From Gambelia wislizenii (lineage: Eukaryota > Chordata > Lepidosauria > Squamata > Crotaphytidae), in assembly GCA_030847615.1 (NCBI GenBank), contig JAUMIR010000002.1:238719809-238783808 (forward strand): a DNA stretch of 64,000 nt. The letters run 5' to 3'. Each line of letters starts with the position of its first letter. The stretch's first letter is position 1. Under the pieces are notes generated by a model, which was not told where the DNA came from, made no database searches, and worked only from the letters and a program-made list of their open reading frames with translations. Both the position numbers and the translations under genes were made by a program. Below, one piece after another: positions 20,781 to 31,242 of this stretch.

Positions 20781-21949
20781 TGGTGTCTTCATGTCAGTGC
20801 TTCTAATTGCCACAAAAGTATTGTCAGCTGCCTTGGGGTTGAAATTCACCACCTATCAGTCAGGTACTGGCTTCCTGTTTGGAGAGGTTGTCCATCATCC
20901 TTTGATCCTCCTGGCCTGAGATGCCTGGGGAAACTGGAGGGCCAGTGGGGTGTTAGGACAAATGGATAGAAAACAGGCAGAAAGATCTGATGTCTGTCAC
21001 TCTTGACAGCTTGTTAGTGGGCCAGGCACCCAGTCGCACAGTTTGGAAATGTTATTTTGGAGTACAGCTCCCACAGTTCCCCTGGCCAGCATGACCATTT
21101 TGCCATGCTCTGCCCAGTCCCCCATCTGCTATACTGCCTGCTCCCAGCCCATTAGTATATCTCTGGCCACCTTGTCTAATGTATCTGCCTGTCCAAAAGT
21201 GCCTCTGCAGTGAATTTTGGGGTGCTCCTTATCAGGCAAATCATGTGTCAAAATCAAAGAAAGTGCCCCCTTCCCAATTAGCTAAATGTCTCTGAGACAT
21301 TTTAAATATTTGTATCTTTGCACTGCTGACAAACCAGTTTTATTATTATACTGCTTCTGCTGAAGATGGGAGAATACCAAAGCATCTCACTTTTGCTACC
21401 AACACTGGGAGAAGTAACTGTCCTGGATTCTCTCAAGAAGGGGTGCAGGACAAGCTGTTTCACACACACAGCATGACTTTCCAAGAGGATTTAACACCTG
21501 AGGGTTCTGCTTAAGAGCAGGACTGGCTACACACACATTCCATCCACTCACATCTTCTGAAGACAACCCTCTCTATCCCTTGCAGCTGGCTGGATTCACT
21601 CATTGGCAGGGGCAAATACAGGCTAGCATCCTGTTAGTGACATATGCATGCACAAATCCCACTACACATGTGGGCCAAATTAGTCACTAGAAAACAATGA
21701 AACTATTCTGCTGAGAGCCGTGGAAGTGGAGTTGTGCATACAAGCAGTGTTGCACATTGCAGTTATGCATGTCAGATTGCACCATGGCAGCCAGCGAGTG
21801 TGTTGTGTAATGTTGCTATTCTGTATTGTAGTTGTGTAGTGCTGGTGTAGCATATCTCAGCATATGAATATTTATGGCATACTGAGGGGAGGTTAGATTG
21901 CAACCACATCCCTCCCCTTCCCTGCAGCCCTTCTTGGCTAGTGGCTTCC
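20781..21949. other. Mostly anonymous sequence
   Basis: Contains a family G fragment (21050-21125) and TTGCACATTGCAG-type blocks near 21750 similar to 17630-17880. Otherwise nothing recognised. Confidence 0.3.
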
Positions 21950-22085
21950 ATGACACTGGGGCATCAAATCTGCTCTGGGTTTTAATCTGAACTTGTAAGG
22001 AGCAAAGCACGATCCTGAATCCAACCCCCTCCCCAAATAGTTTCAGCACCTTGGATAGCTCCTTTACAACTCAGACTACAACTCA
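21950..22085. repeat. Family W palindromic repeat, copy 1
   Basis: Core 'GGGTTTTAATCTGAACTTGTA' and 'TTTCAGCACCTTGGATAGCTCC' with partial inverse 'CAACTCAGACTA'. Related copies at 44530, 46610, 56045 and 63470. Confidence 0.5.
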
Positions 22086-22735
22086 GAGCAGATTTACCAA
22101 CTCAGTGATGCGGAAGCTAGTAGCCACCACTATCTGATGCAATGCACTGCACCAGCCTGCTCCAAAGTGGGGACAGTGTGCCTGTTGGAGCTGTGCATGG
22201 TGCTTTGCTGTGGGGGAGACCCAGAGAGTGCCATGTGTCTGTGTCTTCCCTAGGTTGTGGGCCACTTCAGCAGGTGATAGTACCAGAGGTGGTGAAGCCA
22301 GAGCACCACACTGCCACCCCTGACAATGGTGCTGCCTGAAGCAGGCTGCTTGATCCTGATACCTGGTGGAGGCTGGTAACTAACTGCAGGCCCAGGCTTT
22401 GATGGGAGAACAAAGATGGAATCCTGTACAGGTGACAGGTATGCTCAATGTGAATCCCAGCCCAACACTGCCATCCCTGCAATCCCCGCTTATGAGGAAG
22501 CAGCTGCAGCAATTGATGGGGGCCTTTCCTCCTGTTGCTCATGACTGACTGCCATCCCACCCCCTCCCGTGAGCAATATTGGGTGCCACAGGCAGAAGCA
22601 GGACCCCTATCTCAATTACCCCTCCTGCTGGAGATTGTTGGGCTGAGGGATGGGTGGGTGGGAGCATTAGTCAGCTGCTTCTCAGTCAACAAGGGAACAG
22701 ATTACCATTGGCTGCAGCAGCTGCTTCCCAATAAA
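22086..22735. other. Anonymous sequence
   Basis: No recognisable element. Confidence 0.3.
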
Positions 22736-22953
22736 TAGGGATGGAGGGGAACTTTTACAGTCCCTGTATGTTTCTAGCATTGCAATACCTTAAAACTTCA
22801 GCCAAGCCTTTAGAAATACAGTTGAGGCAGCCAAAGGAAAGGGGCAGGCAAAGTGATGAAGGGAAGGAAGGCAAACACAGGAAATGGAAGAGTTCTAGAT
22901 ATGAATGCTTCCCAGTGTTTCACTCTCTACAATGCTAGGAATTTGAAGGAAAA

Positions 22954-23611
22954 AATTCATTGTTTGTTGCTGTGTGCCTTCAAGTTGTTTCTGACTTATG
23001 GTGACCTTAAGGCCAACCAATCATGGAGCTTTCTTGGCAAGATTTGTTGGAGGGGTTGCCTTTGCCTCTCTCTGAGGCTAAGAGAGTGTGACTTGCCCAA
23101 GGTCACCCAGTGGGTTTCCTGTCAGGGGATGATAGGACACTCAATCCGCAGCAGAAGCCCAAAAATTATCTCAGCGGACTGAGTAGCAACCCTTTCCCAA
23201 GAATACTCTCACACAGAATGTTTGATGTCCAAATAAGCAGGAACCACTTTTATCTTCAAAGTCAAACAATGGCAATATGTACAAATATTTACAATTGAAG
23301 GAGAAACTGCTTCACCAGGCCTCAGCATTCACAAGAAGAGAAGGAAGTGAGCTCTGTTCTGAGCTCTCATATTTATACATACACACACACACACACATAT
23401 ATATATATGGACATTGCCCCCTACTGGCCTGACTAGGCCTGACTTGGTAGTTCATGCAGCATGGTTCTGCAGTTGTTTGGCCATTTTATAATGGAGTTCA
23501 GTCTCTAACTCCTGACATTTCCATGGCCAAACAGGGGTTCAAACCCTGGTCTCCAGAGTCCTAGTTCAATGCTCAAACTACTATACCATGTTGGCCTGAA
23601 GCAGAATTCAT
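22954..23611 (-). mobile_element. Sauria-type SINE nested in Q, TSD AATTCAT
   Basis: Minus-strand SINE in two parts (22961-23119 and 23523-23604) split by a solo LTR. It has a Bov-B-like tail 'TGTGCCTTCAAGTTGTTTC', body 'AAGGTCACCCAGTGGG', and head 'GGTTCAAACCCTGGTCTCC'. AATTCAT is duplicated at 22954-22960 and 23605-23611. Confidence 0.85.
23115..23522 (-). mobile_element. Solo LTR of the window's copia element, TSD TTTCC
   Basis: LTR 23120-23517 (398 bp), reverse orientation, with perfect TGTCAG...CTGACA ends. TTTCC is duplicated at 23115-23119 and 23518-23522. It aligns along its length with the 3' LTR at 30657-31066 in inverse orientation (shared blocks 'CCTATCATCCCCTGACA', 'GAAGCAGTTTCTCC', 'GCAGAACCATGCTG'). 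Contains CA and TA microsatellites (23378-23408). Solo LTRs arise by recombination between the two LTRs of a full element. Confidence 0.95.
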
Positions 23612-23685
23612 ATTTGAGGACAATGCCCTCATTTTCCCCCCTGGTAGCTTAGGAAACAAAATGTCTTGGGTTAGTTCTAGAGTCC

Positions 23686-23940
23686 ACCATCACTCCACAA
23701 TTATAACAGTTTGATACTTCTTTAACTGCCATGTTTCCATCCTACAGAAACCTGGGATTTATATTCTGGTGAGGGACTTGGAATTCTCTGATGCGAGAGA
23801 CCTCAGTTGCATTTTCTTTTGAACTACAGCAGTAGAGCTTTCTAGAAGAAAATCTTTTCTTCTTTTCCAGGATTCTCTAAGATGGAGCCATGAGAGTTAA
23901 AATAGAATTTTAAAAAGTTAAACCTGTGTAGTATAGATAT
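23686..23940. mobile_element. Palindromic MITE, family P copy 3 (diverged)
   Basis: 'TATAACAGTTTGATACTTC' and 'AACTGCCATGTTTCCATCC' at the left, and 'TTCTCTAAGATGGAGCCATG' with 'GAGTTAAAATAG' at the right, mirror the P arms. Confidence 0.5.
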
Positions 23941-23945
23941 GCTAT

Positions 23946-24632
23946 GGGCCTTTGCTGTTCAGAATACTGGAAAAGTCTACAGCTTGTCACAGCAACCATT
24001 TCAGGGATGAACATGTCTTCTGTTCTATATTCTTCTGGCATCCAACCCAGTGCTCATCCAAAATTCTATGGGCACTTTACAAATTTAGGAACTTATCAGA
24101 GCAATCCTGACTTTCATGAAAGCCCAAATTCACACTCACACCCTTCAGACACCTTTCCTATGATCTTCAACTAACTTTGAACATCCATTTAGCTTGTGTA
24201 ATCACAAAACCATTTGCCAGCTCATAAATCCCATAGAAAACAATGGCAAGTAAGCAGGAAAAAGGAATCTACAGGCCATTTAAACTGGTGTGATTGCCCT
24301 GAGACAAGTGAGTCACTTTGAAATCAGTTACAGTTAGACCATGGGACAGGTAGCATTGGTGGGTCCCAGAGCTGGAACTAATTGCTCATCACAGCACTTC
24401 ATCCCTTCCCAAACTGGAAGTGATTGGAAGATTATTTTCTCACTTAATCCTCCCTCCTCTGCACTTACTTGGGATGGTGTGTTTACAGTATGTGTTTGCT
24501 CACCTTGGTTTAAAGATGAATCATGCTTTTTGAAGGCTTCCAAGAGCATATCACCTTATTGTGTGTGTGTTGTGTGTGGGTGTTTTTAGCAATGGGAGGT
24601 TTCTGTGGACCACAAAAATAGTTGGGCCCATA
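23946..24632. other. Anonymous sequence
   Basis: No recognisable element except a short (GT)n run at 24560-24580. Confidence 0.35.
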
Positions 24633-24712
24633 TGTGCTTTGATTGTGTGTTCCTGCATGGCAGGAGGTTGGATTAGATGGCCCTTGTGGTCTTTTCCAAC
24701 TCTGATTCTATG
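24633..24712 (+). mobile_element. CR1 3' UTR tail
   Basis: 'GTGCTTTGATTGTGTGTTCC' to 'CCAACTCTGATTCTATG'; no ORF portion. Confidence 0.8.
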
Positions 24713-24971
24713 TGGTCTGGAAGCTGTAAATTGCTCATTCCCTGATTCAGGTAATCCAGAGAGGCAAAATGTTCACAATGTTGCCAACCTCCATTATGCT
24801 GAGTGCAGTGGTAGCTTGATGCAATAGATAGTGGGGGAACAGGGAGTGGTGATAAGGGGTGGGAGGGCAGAGCTTTGTGTGCCATGCAGATCTCCTTGTG
24901 TCTTCTAGATTATTTACTGTGTTGAAGCACAATTCAATAGCCCATCCAGTTGGCTTCTGTACACGGAATAG

Positions 24972-26022
24972 CATGCCCTCCAACTGTTTCAGCCTGGCAG
25001 GGACATGATTCTATGATTAATCCTCTGCTGTCTCATTTTTTCCACTGCTTTTAAAATGTCCCAGTTTCTCTCCTTTCCTCCCATTTCCTCCTTTGTCCCC
25101 AGCTTACTTCAGTTGCTGCAAACTGAGTTCAAAGTGAAAAGTACTTTGCATTCAATTGACTTGGGGTAGGGTACAGAGGAGTGGGCAGTACCCTTCCCTT
25201 CTCAGTAGGTGTAGGCAAAAGCAAACTGCTGCAGTCTCTCCTACCTTGATGTGAAGTCGAAGGCTTTCACGGCTGGCGTCCATTGATTTTCCTTGTTTTT
25301 TTTCCAGACTGTGAGGATGTGTTCTGGAAGAGTTTACTTCTTACGTTTCGCCTGCATCTGTGGCTGGCATCTTCAGAGAATGGTTGGGTAGGAGTGTGTG
25401 TGTGTGGGGTTTATATACTGTGAGCCCCTCTTGGAGAGGATATGTACATTTGTGTATTTGAATGGGTAGCTCCTGGGGGGAGATATGCAAGGAGGATTAG
25501 TGTCTGTTTGGCTAATGGTCATTTGTCTGCTAGAAATCCCCCTGTCCCTGGGTGGAGTTTATTTTGCAAGTGTTGAGTTTTGATTTTAGTGTTTTTACAC
25601 TAAAATCAAAACTCAGCACTTGCAAATGAACTCCACCCAGGGACAGGGGGATTTCCAGCTGATAATGGGCCATCAACCAATCATCAGCCAAACAGACACT
25701 AACAAGCCTTGCATTTCTATACCCAGAAACTAGCCATTCAAATACACAAATTTACATATCCTCCCCAACAGAGGTTCACAATATATAAACTCCACACACA
25801 CACCTACCCAACCATTCTCTGAAGATGCCAGCCACAGATGTAGGCAAAACATCAGAAAGAAACTCTTCCAGAACATGGCCTCACAGCCAGGAAAAAAACC
25901 CAAGGAATCTCCTAGCTTGTCTGTTATCTTCCTCATTAATAACGTTTGCCACCCTGCCTGCACTCTGATGCTGCTTGGGCACACACGTCCCAGTTTCCAT
26001 CTGTGAAATGCTGGAATATAAA
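24972..26022 (+). mobile_element. Non-autonomous element D, copy 1, interrupted by a foldback
   Basis: Left part 24972-25237 ('ATGCCCTCCAACTG', 'CCACTGCTTTTAAAATGTCC', 'CTTCAGTTGCTGCAAAC', 'CAAACTGCTGCAG') and right part 25917-26022 ('TTTGCCACCCTGCC', 'GATGCTGCTTGGGCACA', 'GTGAAATGCTGGA'). Same order as intact copies at 37589 and 54072. The family has ATACCCTCCA-type terminal inverted repeats. Confidence 0.7.
25238..25916. mobile_element. ~660-bp foldback element with 8-bp TSD
   Basis: Element 25246-25908. The left arm (about 25297-25592) and right arm (25597-25905) are inverted copies of each other over nearly 300 bp, around a 4-base loop at 25593-25596 (GATTTTAGTGT / ACACTAAAATC). Flanks CTCCTACC (25238-25245) and CTCCTAGC (25909-25916) differ at one base, and the host D element resumes across the gap. 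Each arm includes 'GATGCCAGCCACAGATG', a widespread vertebrate repeat whose family I cannot name with certainty (Penelope-like is one possibility). Confidence 0.8.
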
Positions 26023-26030
26023 ATGTTGGA

Positions 26031-26461
26031 ATGGGATAGAAACGTGGCGGGTGGTGGTGGTGGTGTGGCCTCTTATCTTTCAGTCCAAGCTTGTGCTAGC
26101 CCAAGAAATTTTGCTGTCTGAGGCAAAAAAATTCTATATATGAAAGCCAACTGGGCAATTTTAATATAACTTAATTGTTTTCCTAAAAAATAATATTTTT
26201 TTTAATCATCAGGTTTTCAGGTGTTTCTTGTTTTAATTTATGTTGTAAGTGGCTTTGCGTCCCATGATGAGTGAAAGGTAGGATATAAATGTGCTCTCTC
26301 GCTCTCTCTCTCTTCCCCTTTAAACTGTCTTGGTAGTTGTGTATGAAAGGCCAGCACCCTCCACAGCACCAGAAAGCAACAGACTAGCTTAGGGGGCATA
26401 AGACCAGGCTGTTTAACACACATGGGTCCCTTCTTTAATACCTTGCCACCATTGAGATTGT
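26031..26461. other. Low-complexity and LINE-tail-like sequence
   Basis: (GGT)n at 26048-26065; a LINE-type 3' tail ('GAAAGGTAGGATATAAATG' then (CT)n) at about 26215-26315. Confidence 0.35.
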
Positions 26462-26560
26462 GCTGGACTGCAAATCCCAGTGTCCCTCATCATTGGCTAT
26501 ACTAGCTATGGCTGATGGGAATTATATTCTGAACAACTTCTGGAGGGCTACAGTGTGTCC
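26462..26560. repeat. Family G palindromic repeat
   Basis: 'GGACTGCAAATCCCAGTGTCC' with inverse 'GGCTGATGGGAATTATA', then 'CAACTTCTGGAGGGCTACAG'. The same 3' end occurs at 42884-42985. Confidence 0.5.
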
Positions 26561-26678
26561 ACCCCTGCCTGGGCATCTGCTGATCCCTTGCCCACTCTGC
26601 TCCATCATCGGGCCAGCCCTGCCTTTGACTCAGGTGGCAAAATGTCTTTCTGGCCACAAAACACAAGAGAGAGGGAGC

Positions 26679-26790
26679 TATGGAGGGCTCTAAAATGAAG
26701 GCATTGTCCCCCAATAAGAATTCTGCCCCTCCCTATGAAATTTTTCTTCAGTCCCTACATTTCTAGCATTTCAGTAACTTCAAGCTGCAT
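26679..26790. mobile_element. hAT-like element Q fragment
   Basis: 'GAGCTATGGAGGG', 'GCATTGTCCCCCAATAAGAATT' and 'TTTCTAGCATTTCAGTAAC' match a Q end. Only one end is present. Confidence 0.5.
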
Positions 26791-26923
26791 TAAGAATTTC
26801 TGGCAAATGCTGCTTTCCTTGTTGCCGTCCTTCCCTCTCCTTTTTCTGTATCTTCAGCACACACATATGCACACATTTCATACAGCTTGGTTTCCTTTGT
26901 GGCAAAATATGGGTAGACTTTTT

Positions 26924-27090
26924 TGTCAGGAGTTAGAGACTGAACTCCATTATATAACTCCTGAACTCCATATAAAATGGCCGAACAACTGCAGAACCAT
27001 GCTGAGTTATAATGGCTGATTGCATGAACTACCAAGTCGTGCCTAGTCAGACCAGTAGGGGGCAATGTTCTGTGGATGTATATATGAGAA
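26924..27090 (+). repeat. Truncated 5' LTR of the copia element
   Basis: The first ~167 bp align with the start of the 3' LTR ('AAAATGGCCGAACAACTGC', 'GCATGAACTACCAAG', 'AGGGGGCAATGT'). After 'TATATGAGA' the sequence moves directly into gag coding sequence, so about 240 bp of LTR, the primer-binding site and the gag start are missing. The left part also has an extra TATAACTCCTGAACTCCA duplication relative to the 3' LTR. Confidence 0.85.
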
Positions 27091-27733
27091 CAGGGAGAGT
27101 GATTTGTCTGTAGACCTGGTAGCTGGGCATATTCTGGAAGAGATCCAATGCAAGCAATTTGATTCCCGGATGGAGGGGAATAAACAGCCACAAATTACCA
27201 GACGTAATCAGGAGAGCACTGCAACAGAGGCAACTGTGGAGGAGAGAGCCTGCAGCTATGTGAAATGCTGTTTCAGATGCAAAAGGCCTGGACATTTTAA
27301 GAAGGACTGTAAGATGCCTGCACTGGATAGGAGGGGTACATCATCTCAGGCTGCAAGCCATGCCTTCATAGCACAACACCATCCTGATGGTACTGAGGAA
27401 AGAATTTGGTTACTTGATAGTGGGGCCACGCACAATATGGTTAATGGTTTACGGTTGTTAACCAATGTTAAAAATGCTTCAATAACCAATATTACCCTTG
27501 CAGATTGTGCTCCCAGCAAGATGCAGAAAATGGGCACTGCATATGTGCCATCTTTTGGTAAAGATTTTGAAAATATGTTACATGTTAACAAACTAGAGAA
27601 TTGTATATTAAGTGTGTCCCAAATGACTACTGATGATTATAAAGTGATATTTGAGAGGGAACACTGTACAGTACTAGAAAGGCATAACATGAATAATGTC
27701 TATGCAAAAGGGATAAAGAAACATGGGTTGTAA
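27091..27733 (+). pseudogene. Copia gag (nucleocapsid part) and protease
   Basis: Frame 2. A CCHC zinc knuckle, C-FR-C-KRPG-H-FKKD-C, lies at 27269-27310. The aspartic protease active site reads LLDSGATHNM, with the catalytic Asp at 27416. Downstream is the usual protease body (LADCAPSKM, SVSQMTTDDYKV). The N-terminal capsid part of gag is absent because of the 5' deletion. A TAA at 27731 ends the frame, but the same frame continues beyond it into the integrase, so it is an inactivating stop rather than a natural end. Confidence 0.9.
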
Positions 27734-29020
27734 TACATGTTGCCTAAAGGGAAGGTGGCAAATGTGAACCCTGCAGACAATGTGCCCCTACATGATAAGT
27801 GTGTTCATTACTACCACAGGCTAATGGACCATGCTAATTACAAAGGGTTAAAAGAGCTAGCAAAAGTGTGCCCTGGTTTAATCATGAAACACTGCCCAAG
27901 GTTGTTAGAATGTGCAGTGTGCGGGAAAGTTAAGGTGAAGGCTTTCCCTATTGCCAAAAAGACCCAGTGTGTCACCAACAGACCCTTTGAAGTTGTCTAC
28001 GCTGATTTAGCAGACCCCTATAAGCCCACTGAAGGGGGTAACTGCTATTTATTTGTGATAGTGGACAGATGCACTAGGTACACCTATGTATACTTACTGA
28101 AGTAGAAAAATCAGGCTGCAGACAGGTTCCGTGAGTGGGTGAATGTGGTGGAATGCAAATTTCCTTCTCATAAGGTTTCCAGTCTAGTGATGGATAGGGG
28201 AGGGGAATTCTTGTCCAACACTCTGCAGACCTGGATGCGTAGGAGGGGAATTAGACACAAGACCACAAACCCAGTGTCTCCAGGGGAGGATGGGCTTGCA
28301 GAAAGGAAAATTGGGATGTTGAAGTGCATGATGGAGTGCATGATGGAAGATGCACAAGCCCCAGCTGGGCTGTGGGGAGTGGCGGTGAAGACTGCTGCTT
28401 ACCATTTAAATAGACTGCGGATATCTAGCGTCAACCAGACCCCATATTGTCTATTGTATGGTAGAGCACCAAATCTCAAGCACCTGAGGCTTTTTGGACA
28501 GTATGCAAATGTACTGATTCACCTGAGCCTAAGGAAGCCTGGGCAGCCTAAAACCAGGAGGCTGTGTTTCCTAGGCTATGAGAGTAATAAGTCCGTGTTT
28601 TCTCTCCATCCTGGAAAGGTTACGTTCTCCAGGAGTGCAAACTTTGAAATGCATTCAGGGTGGGACAGATTGCATTGCAATCAGGAGGTGTTTGTTCCCT
28701 TGGGGAGGGATGTGTCAACAACTTCCAAAAGTCCCACAAATGGAGGGGTGATGATGCCTAATGATGAAGGGGAGGCAGAGGAAGAAAAGCCTGACACTTC
28801 ACATGCCACTCCAAAACACACATCACCACAAAAAAGCAGTGAGCCTGACACAGGGAGAGATAGCAACAGCAGTGCAAGTGAGGATGAGTCAAGCAGAACT
28901 AGGGTGGTCATCCCCAGAAAGTCAACGAGAGTCAGAAAGGCTCCTGACAGATTTGTTGTTCAGGAAGCCAGGCTATGCAATGTCATGGCAGAGCAGCCTG
29001 TAAGTTTCAGGATCTCCTAA
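27734..29020 (+). pseudogene. Copia integrase
   Basis: Same frame as gag-protease. The HHCC zinc-binding domain reads HYYHRLMDHANYKGLKEL then CPRLLECAVCGK. The catalytic triad is Asp (28004), Asp (28193, MDRGGEF) and Glu (28301, GLAERKIG), with 62 and 35 residues between, the normal D,D35E spacing. An in-frame TAG at 28103 splits the core. The usual DLxGP after the first Asp reads DLADP. The C-terminal region has TPYCLLYGRAPNLKHLRLFG, then a charged Ser/Lys-rich linker ending at the stop 29018-29020 after a frameshift. Confidence 0.9.
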
Positions 29021-30531
29021 AATTTCCCCAGGAAGAGCAGGAGAAGTGCAACTCAGCCATGGATTCTGAGTTTGAGTCACTAGTTGAGAGGAAAGTGTTC
29101 CAGGTAGTAGAGAGGCCCAAAGACCAAAAGGTTGTTGGTTGCAGGTGGGTGTACAAGCTGGAGGACATGCCTGATGGGACACAAAAGTGTAAAGCACACT
29201 TGGTTGCAAAAGGCTTTTCGCACGAGTGCTACACCAATTTTGACAAAACCTTTTCGCCCACAGCAAAGCCAGAAAGTCTTAAGTTAGTGTTAGCTGTAGC
29301 AGCCAAGAGGCAGATGGTTGTGCAACACTTTGACTTTGAAACAGCATACCTGAATGCTGATCTTGAAGAGACAGTATTCATGGAACAGGCCCCAGGGTAT
29401 GACAGTGCAGGTGAGAGCAAGGTGTACTTGTTGTGCAAAGCACTCTGCAGCTGGAAACAAAGTGCACGTTTCTGGAACAAGTGCATACATCAAGTTTTGG
29501 TGTCATTAGGTTACACAAGGAGCGCCACAGATGCCTGTGTGTACACCAAGGGGGCAGGTGATAGTGCTGTCATGCTAGTTATCTATGTGGATGACCTTTA
29601 TGTGTCAGCAAAGAGTGCCAGTGATGTCAAGAAAGTGCAGGTGGAGTTAGAAAGCCGGTTCAAGTTAAAGGGCTTTGGCAGCCTGAGGTGTTATCTAGGA
29701 GTAGAGGTAGAAAGAACTGGTCTTGGAGAATTTTTCCTAAGGCAGAAGAAGAAGATTGACAGTCTTGTGGCCAAGTGTGGGCTTAATGAGGCCAAAGTGG
29801 TCAGGACACCAATGACCACTGATTTTGTGAACTTGGAGGCAGAACAGGAATTTGAAAGGCCTGATCTGTACCCCTCAGTGGTAGGCAGTCTGTTGTTTAT
29901 TGCAAACAACACAAGGCCTGACATCAGTTTTGTAGCTGCGGTGCTCAGCAGAAGAGTCTCCAAGCCAAGGAGGGCGGATTGGGAAGCCCTGAAAAGGGTA
30001 GTTAGATTTCTCAAGGGGACCAGGGACATGAGCTTGAAACTGGCAGGAAGTCAAGTGACCCTGAAGTGCTATGTGGACAACTCTTTTGCTGCTGAGACTT
30101 CAGACAGGAAGTCAGTGACTGGGATGGTGGTCAGGTATTCAGACAGCCCCATAGTGTGGAGATCAAGAAACCAGAACTGTGTGGCCATTAGTACCACGGA
30201 AGCTGAATTTGCAGCCTTGTCTGAGTTGGCAAGCGAGGTATAATGGGTAAGGCAGATGCTTGCAGATCTTGGGGAGCCATGCCAAATTCCTCTTTAGGTG
30301 CACAAAGACTCACAAGCCTGCATAGCGATGGCAGAAGCAGAAAACCTGAAATGCAGGACCAAGTACATTGCGGTACGCTACCAAAATCTGAGGCAGTTAA
30401 TACAAGAAGGTGTCTTGTGTCTTAAGTACTGTCCATCTGAGGACAATGTTGCAGACCTGCTCACAAAAGCCCTTCCAGCAGTAAGCCATGAGGAGTTGGC
30501 AAAGAGACAGGGCCTTGTTACTAGTGCATAA
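28975..30531 (+). pseudogene. Copia reverse transcriptase and RNase H
   Basis: Frame 1, so a frameshift separates it from integrase near 28980-29030. RT motifs in order: CRWVYKLEDMPDGT, KAHLVAKGF, HFDFETAYLNADL, and the YVDD catalytic box at 29584-29595, then FKLKGFGSLRCYLGVEV. RNase H motifs: YPSVVGSLLFIANNTRPD, CYVDNSFAAETSDRKSVTG and AISTTEAEFAALSE. Stops TAA (30241) and TAG (30295) interrupt the RNase H end, after which the same frame resumes with TKYIAVRYQNLRQL and NVADLLTKALP and ends at 30529-30531. RT catalytic residues are intact; the protein is not producible as one chain. Confidence 0.93.
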
Positions 30532-30647
30532 AGTGAAAGGTGTCAAAAGGGAAGGTCATCCGACAGACGACTGATGTCCAACAGTGTATGTTAATTATGT
30601 TATGTTGTGATGATAACATGTGTCCTGCGCAGTAGTTTGGCCATTTT

Positions 30648-30656
30648 GGAGGGGAT
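30648..30656 (+). other. Polypurine tract of the copia element
   Basis: GGAGGGGAT directly precedes the 3' LTR, the usual plus-strand priming site position. Confidence 0.6.
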
Positions 30657-31066
30657 TGTTAGGAATTTTATAATGGAGACTGACCTCCATTATAAAATGG
30701 CCGAACAACTGCAGAACCATGCTGAGCTATAACGGCTGACTGCATGAACTACCAAGACATGCCTAGTTAGGCCACTAGGGGGCAATGTCCTGTAGATACT
30801 GTATCTATATGAGAGTTCAGAAGAGAGCTCACTTCCTTCTTCCTTCTCTTCCTGTGAATGCTGATGCCTGGTGAAGCAGTTTCTCCTTCAATTGTAAATA
30901 TTTGTACATATTGCAACTGTTTGACTTTGAAGATAAAAGTGGCTCCTGCTTATTTGGATGTCAAACACTCTGTGTGTGTATATTCTTGGGAAAGGGTTGC
31001 TACTGAGTCTGCTGAGATAATTTTTGGACTTCTCCTGGGGATTGAGTGGCCTATCATCCCCTGACA
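30657..31066 (+). repeat. Complete 3' LTR of the copia element
   Basis: 410 bp starting TGTTAGG and ending CCCCTGACA. A TATA-like 'TATCTATATGAGA' lies near 30800. Matches the solo LTR at 23120-23517 in inverse orientation end to end. Confidence 0.93.
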
Positions 31067-31242
31067 TTTTTGTCTGAAAAAATGTACAGGTAAGAAAGAA
31101 CAAGACACTTATTTTTATTATTATTGAGGCGATTCAGCAGTGCCCGACCAAAGGTAAAGAGTCCTTCTTTCCAAAACCACTGTATTTTTATTTGGTTGTG
31201 CATATATGCATGGATGTGTTCATATTTCTCTGGCCAACATAT

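Larger units (their letters stand above)
22736..23650 (+). mobile_element. hAT-like element Q, copy 1, host of a nested SINE and solo LTR
   Basis: Left part 22736-22960 ('TTTCTAGCATTGCAATACC', 'AGAAATACAGTTGAGGCAGCC', 'ACAATGCTAGGAATTTG') and right part 23605-23650 ('GACAATGCCCTCATTTTC', 'CTGGTAGCTT') align with the Q copies at 31588 and 62997. The 5' end is truncated or decayed. The middle is displaced by a SINE. Confidence 0.65.
26919..31071 (+). mobile_element. Ty1/copia-type LTR retrotransposon with TTTTT TSD
   Basis: Element 26924-31066 with TGTCAG and CTGACA ends and TTTTT on both sides (26919-26923, 31067-31071). Gene order is nucleocapsid zinc knuckle, protease, integrase, reverse transcriptase, RNase H. 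Integrase upstream of RT distinguishes copia from Ty3/gypsy. The 5' LTR, primer-binding site and most of gag are deleted, and the coding region carries stops at 27731, 28103, 30241 and 30295 plus a frameshift near 29000. It cannot be autonomous. Its solo LTR relative sits at 23120. Confidence 0.95.
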
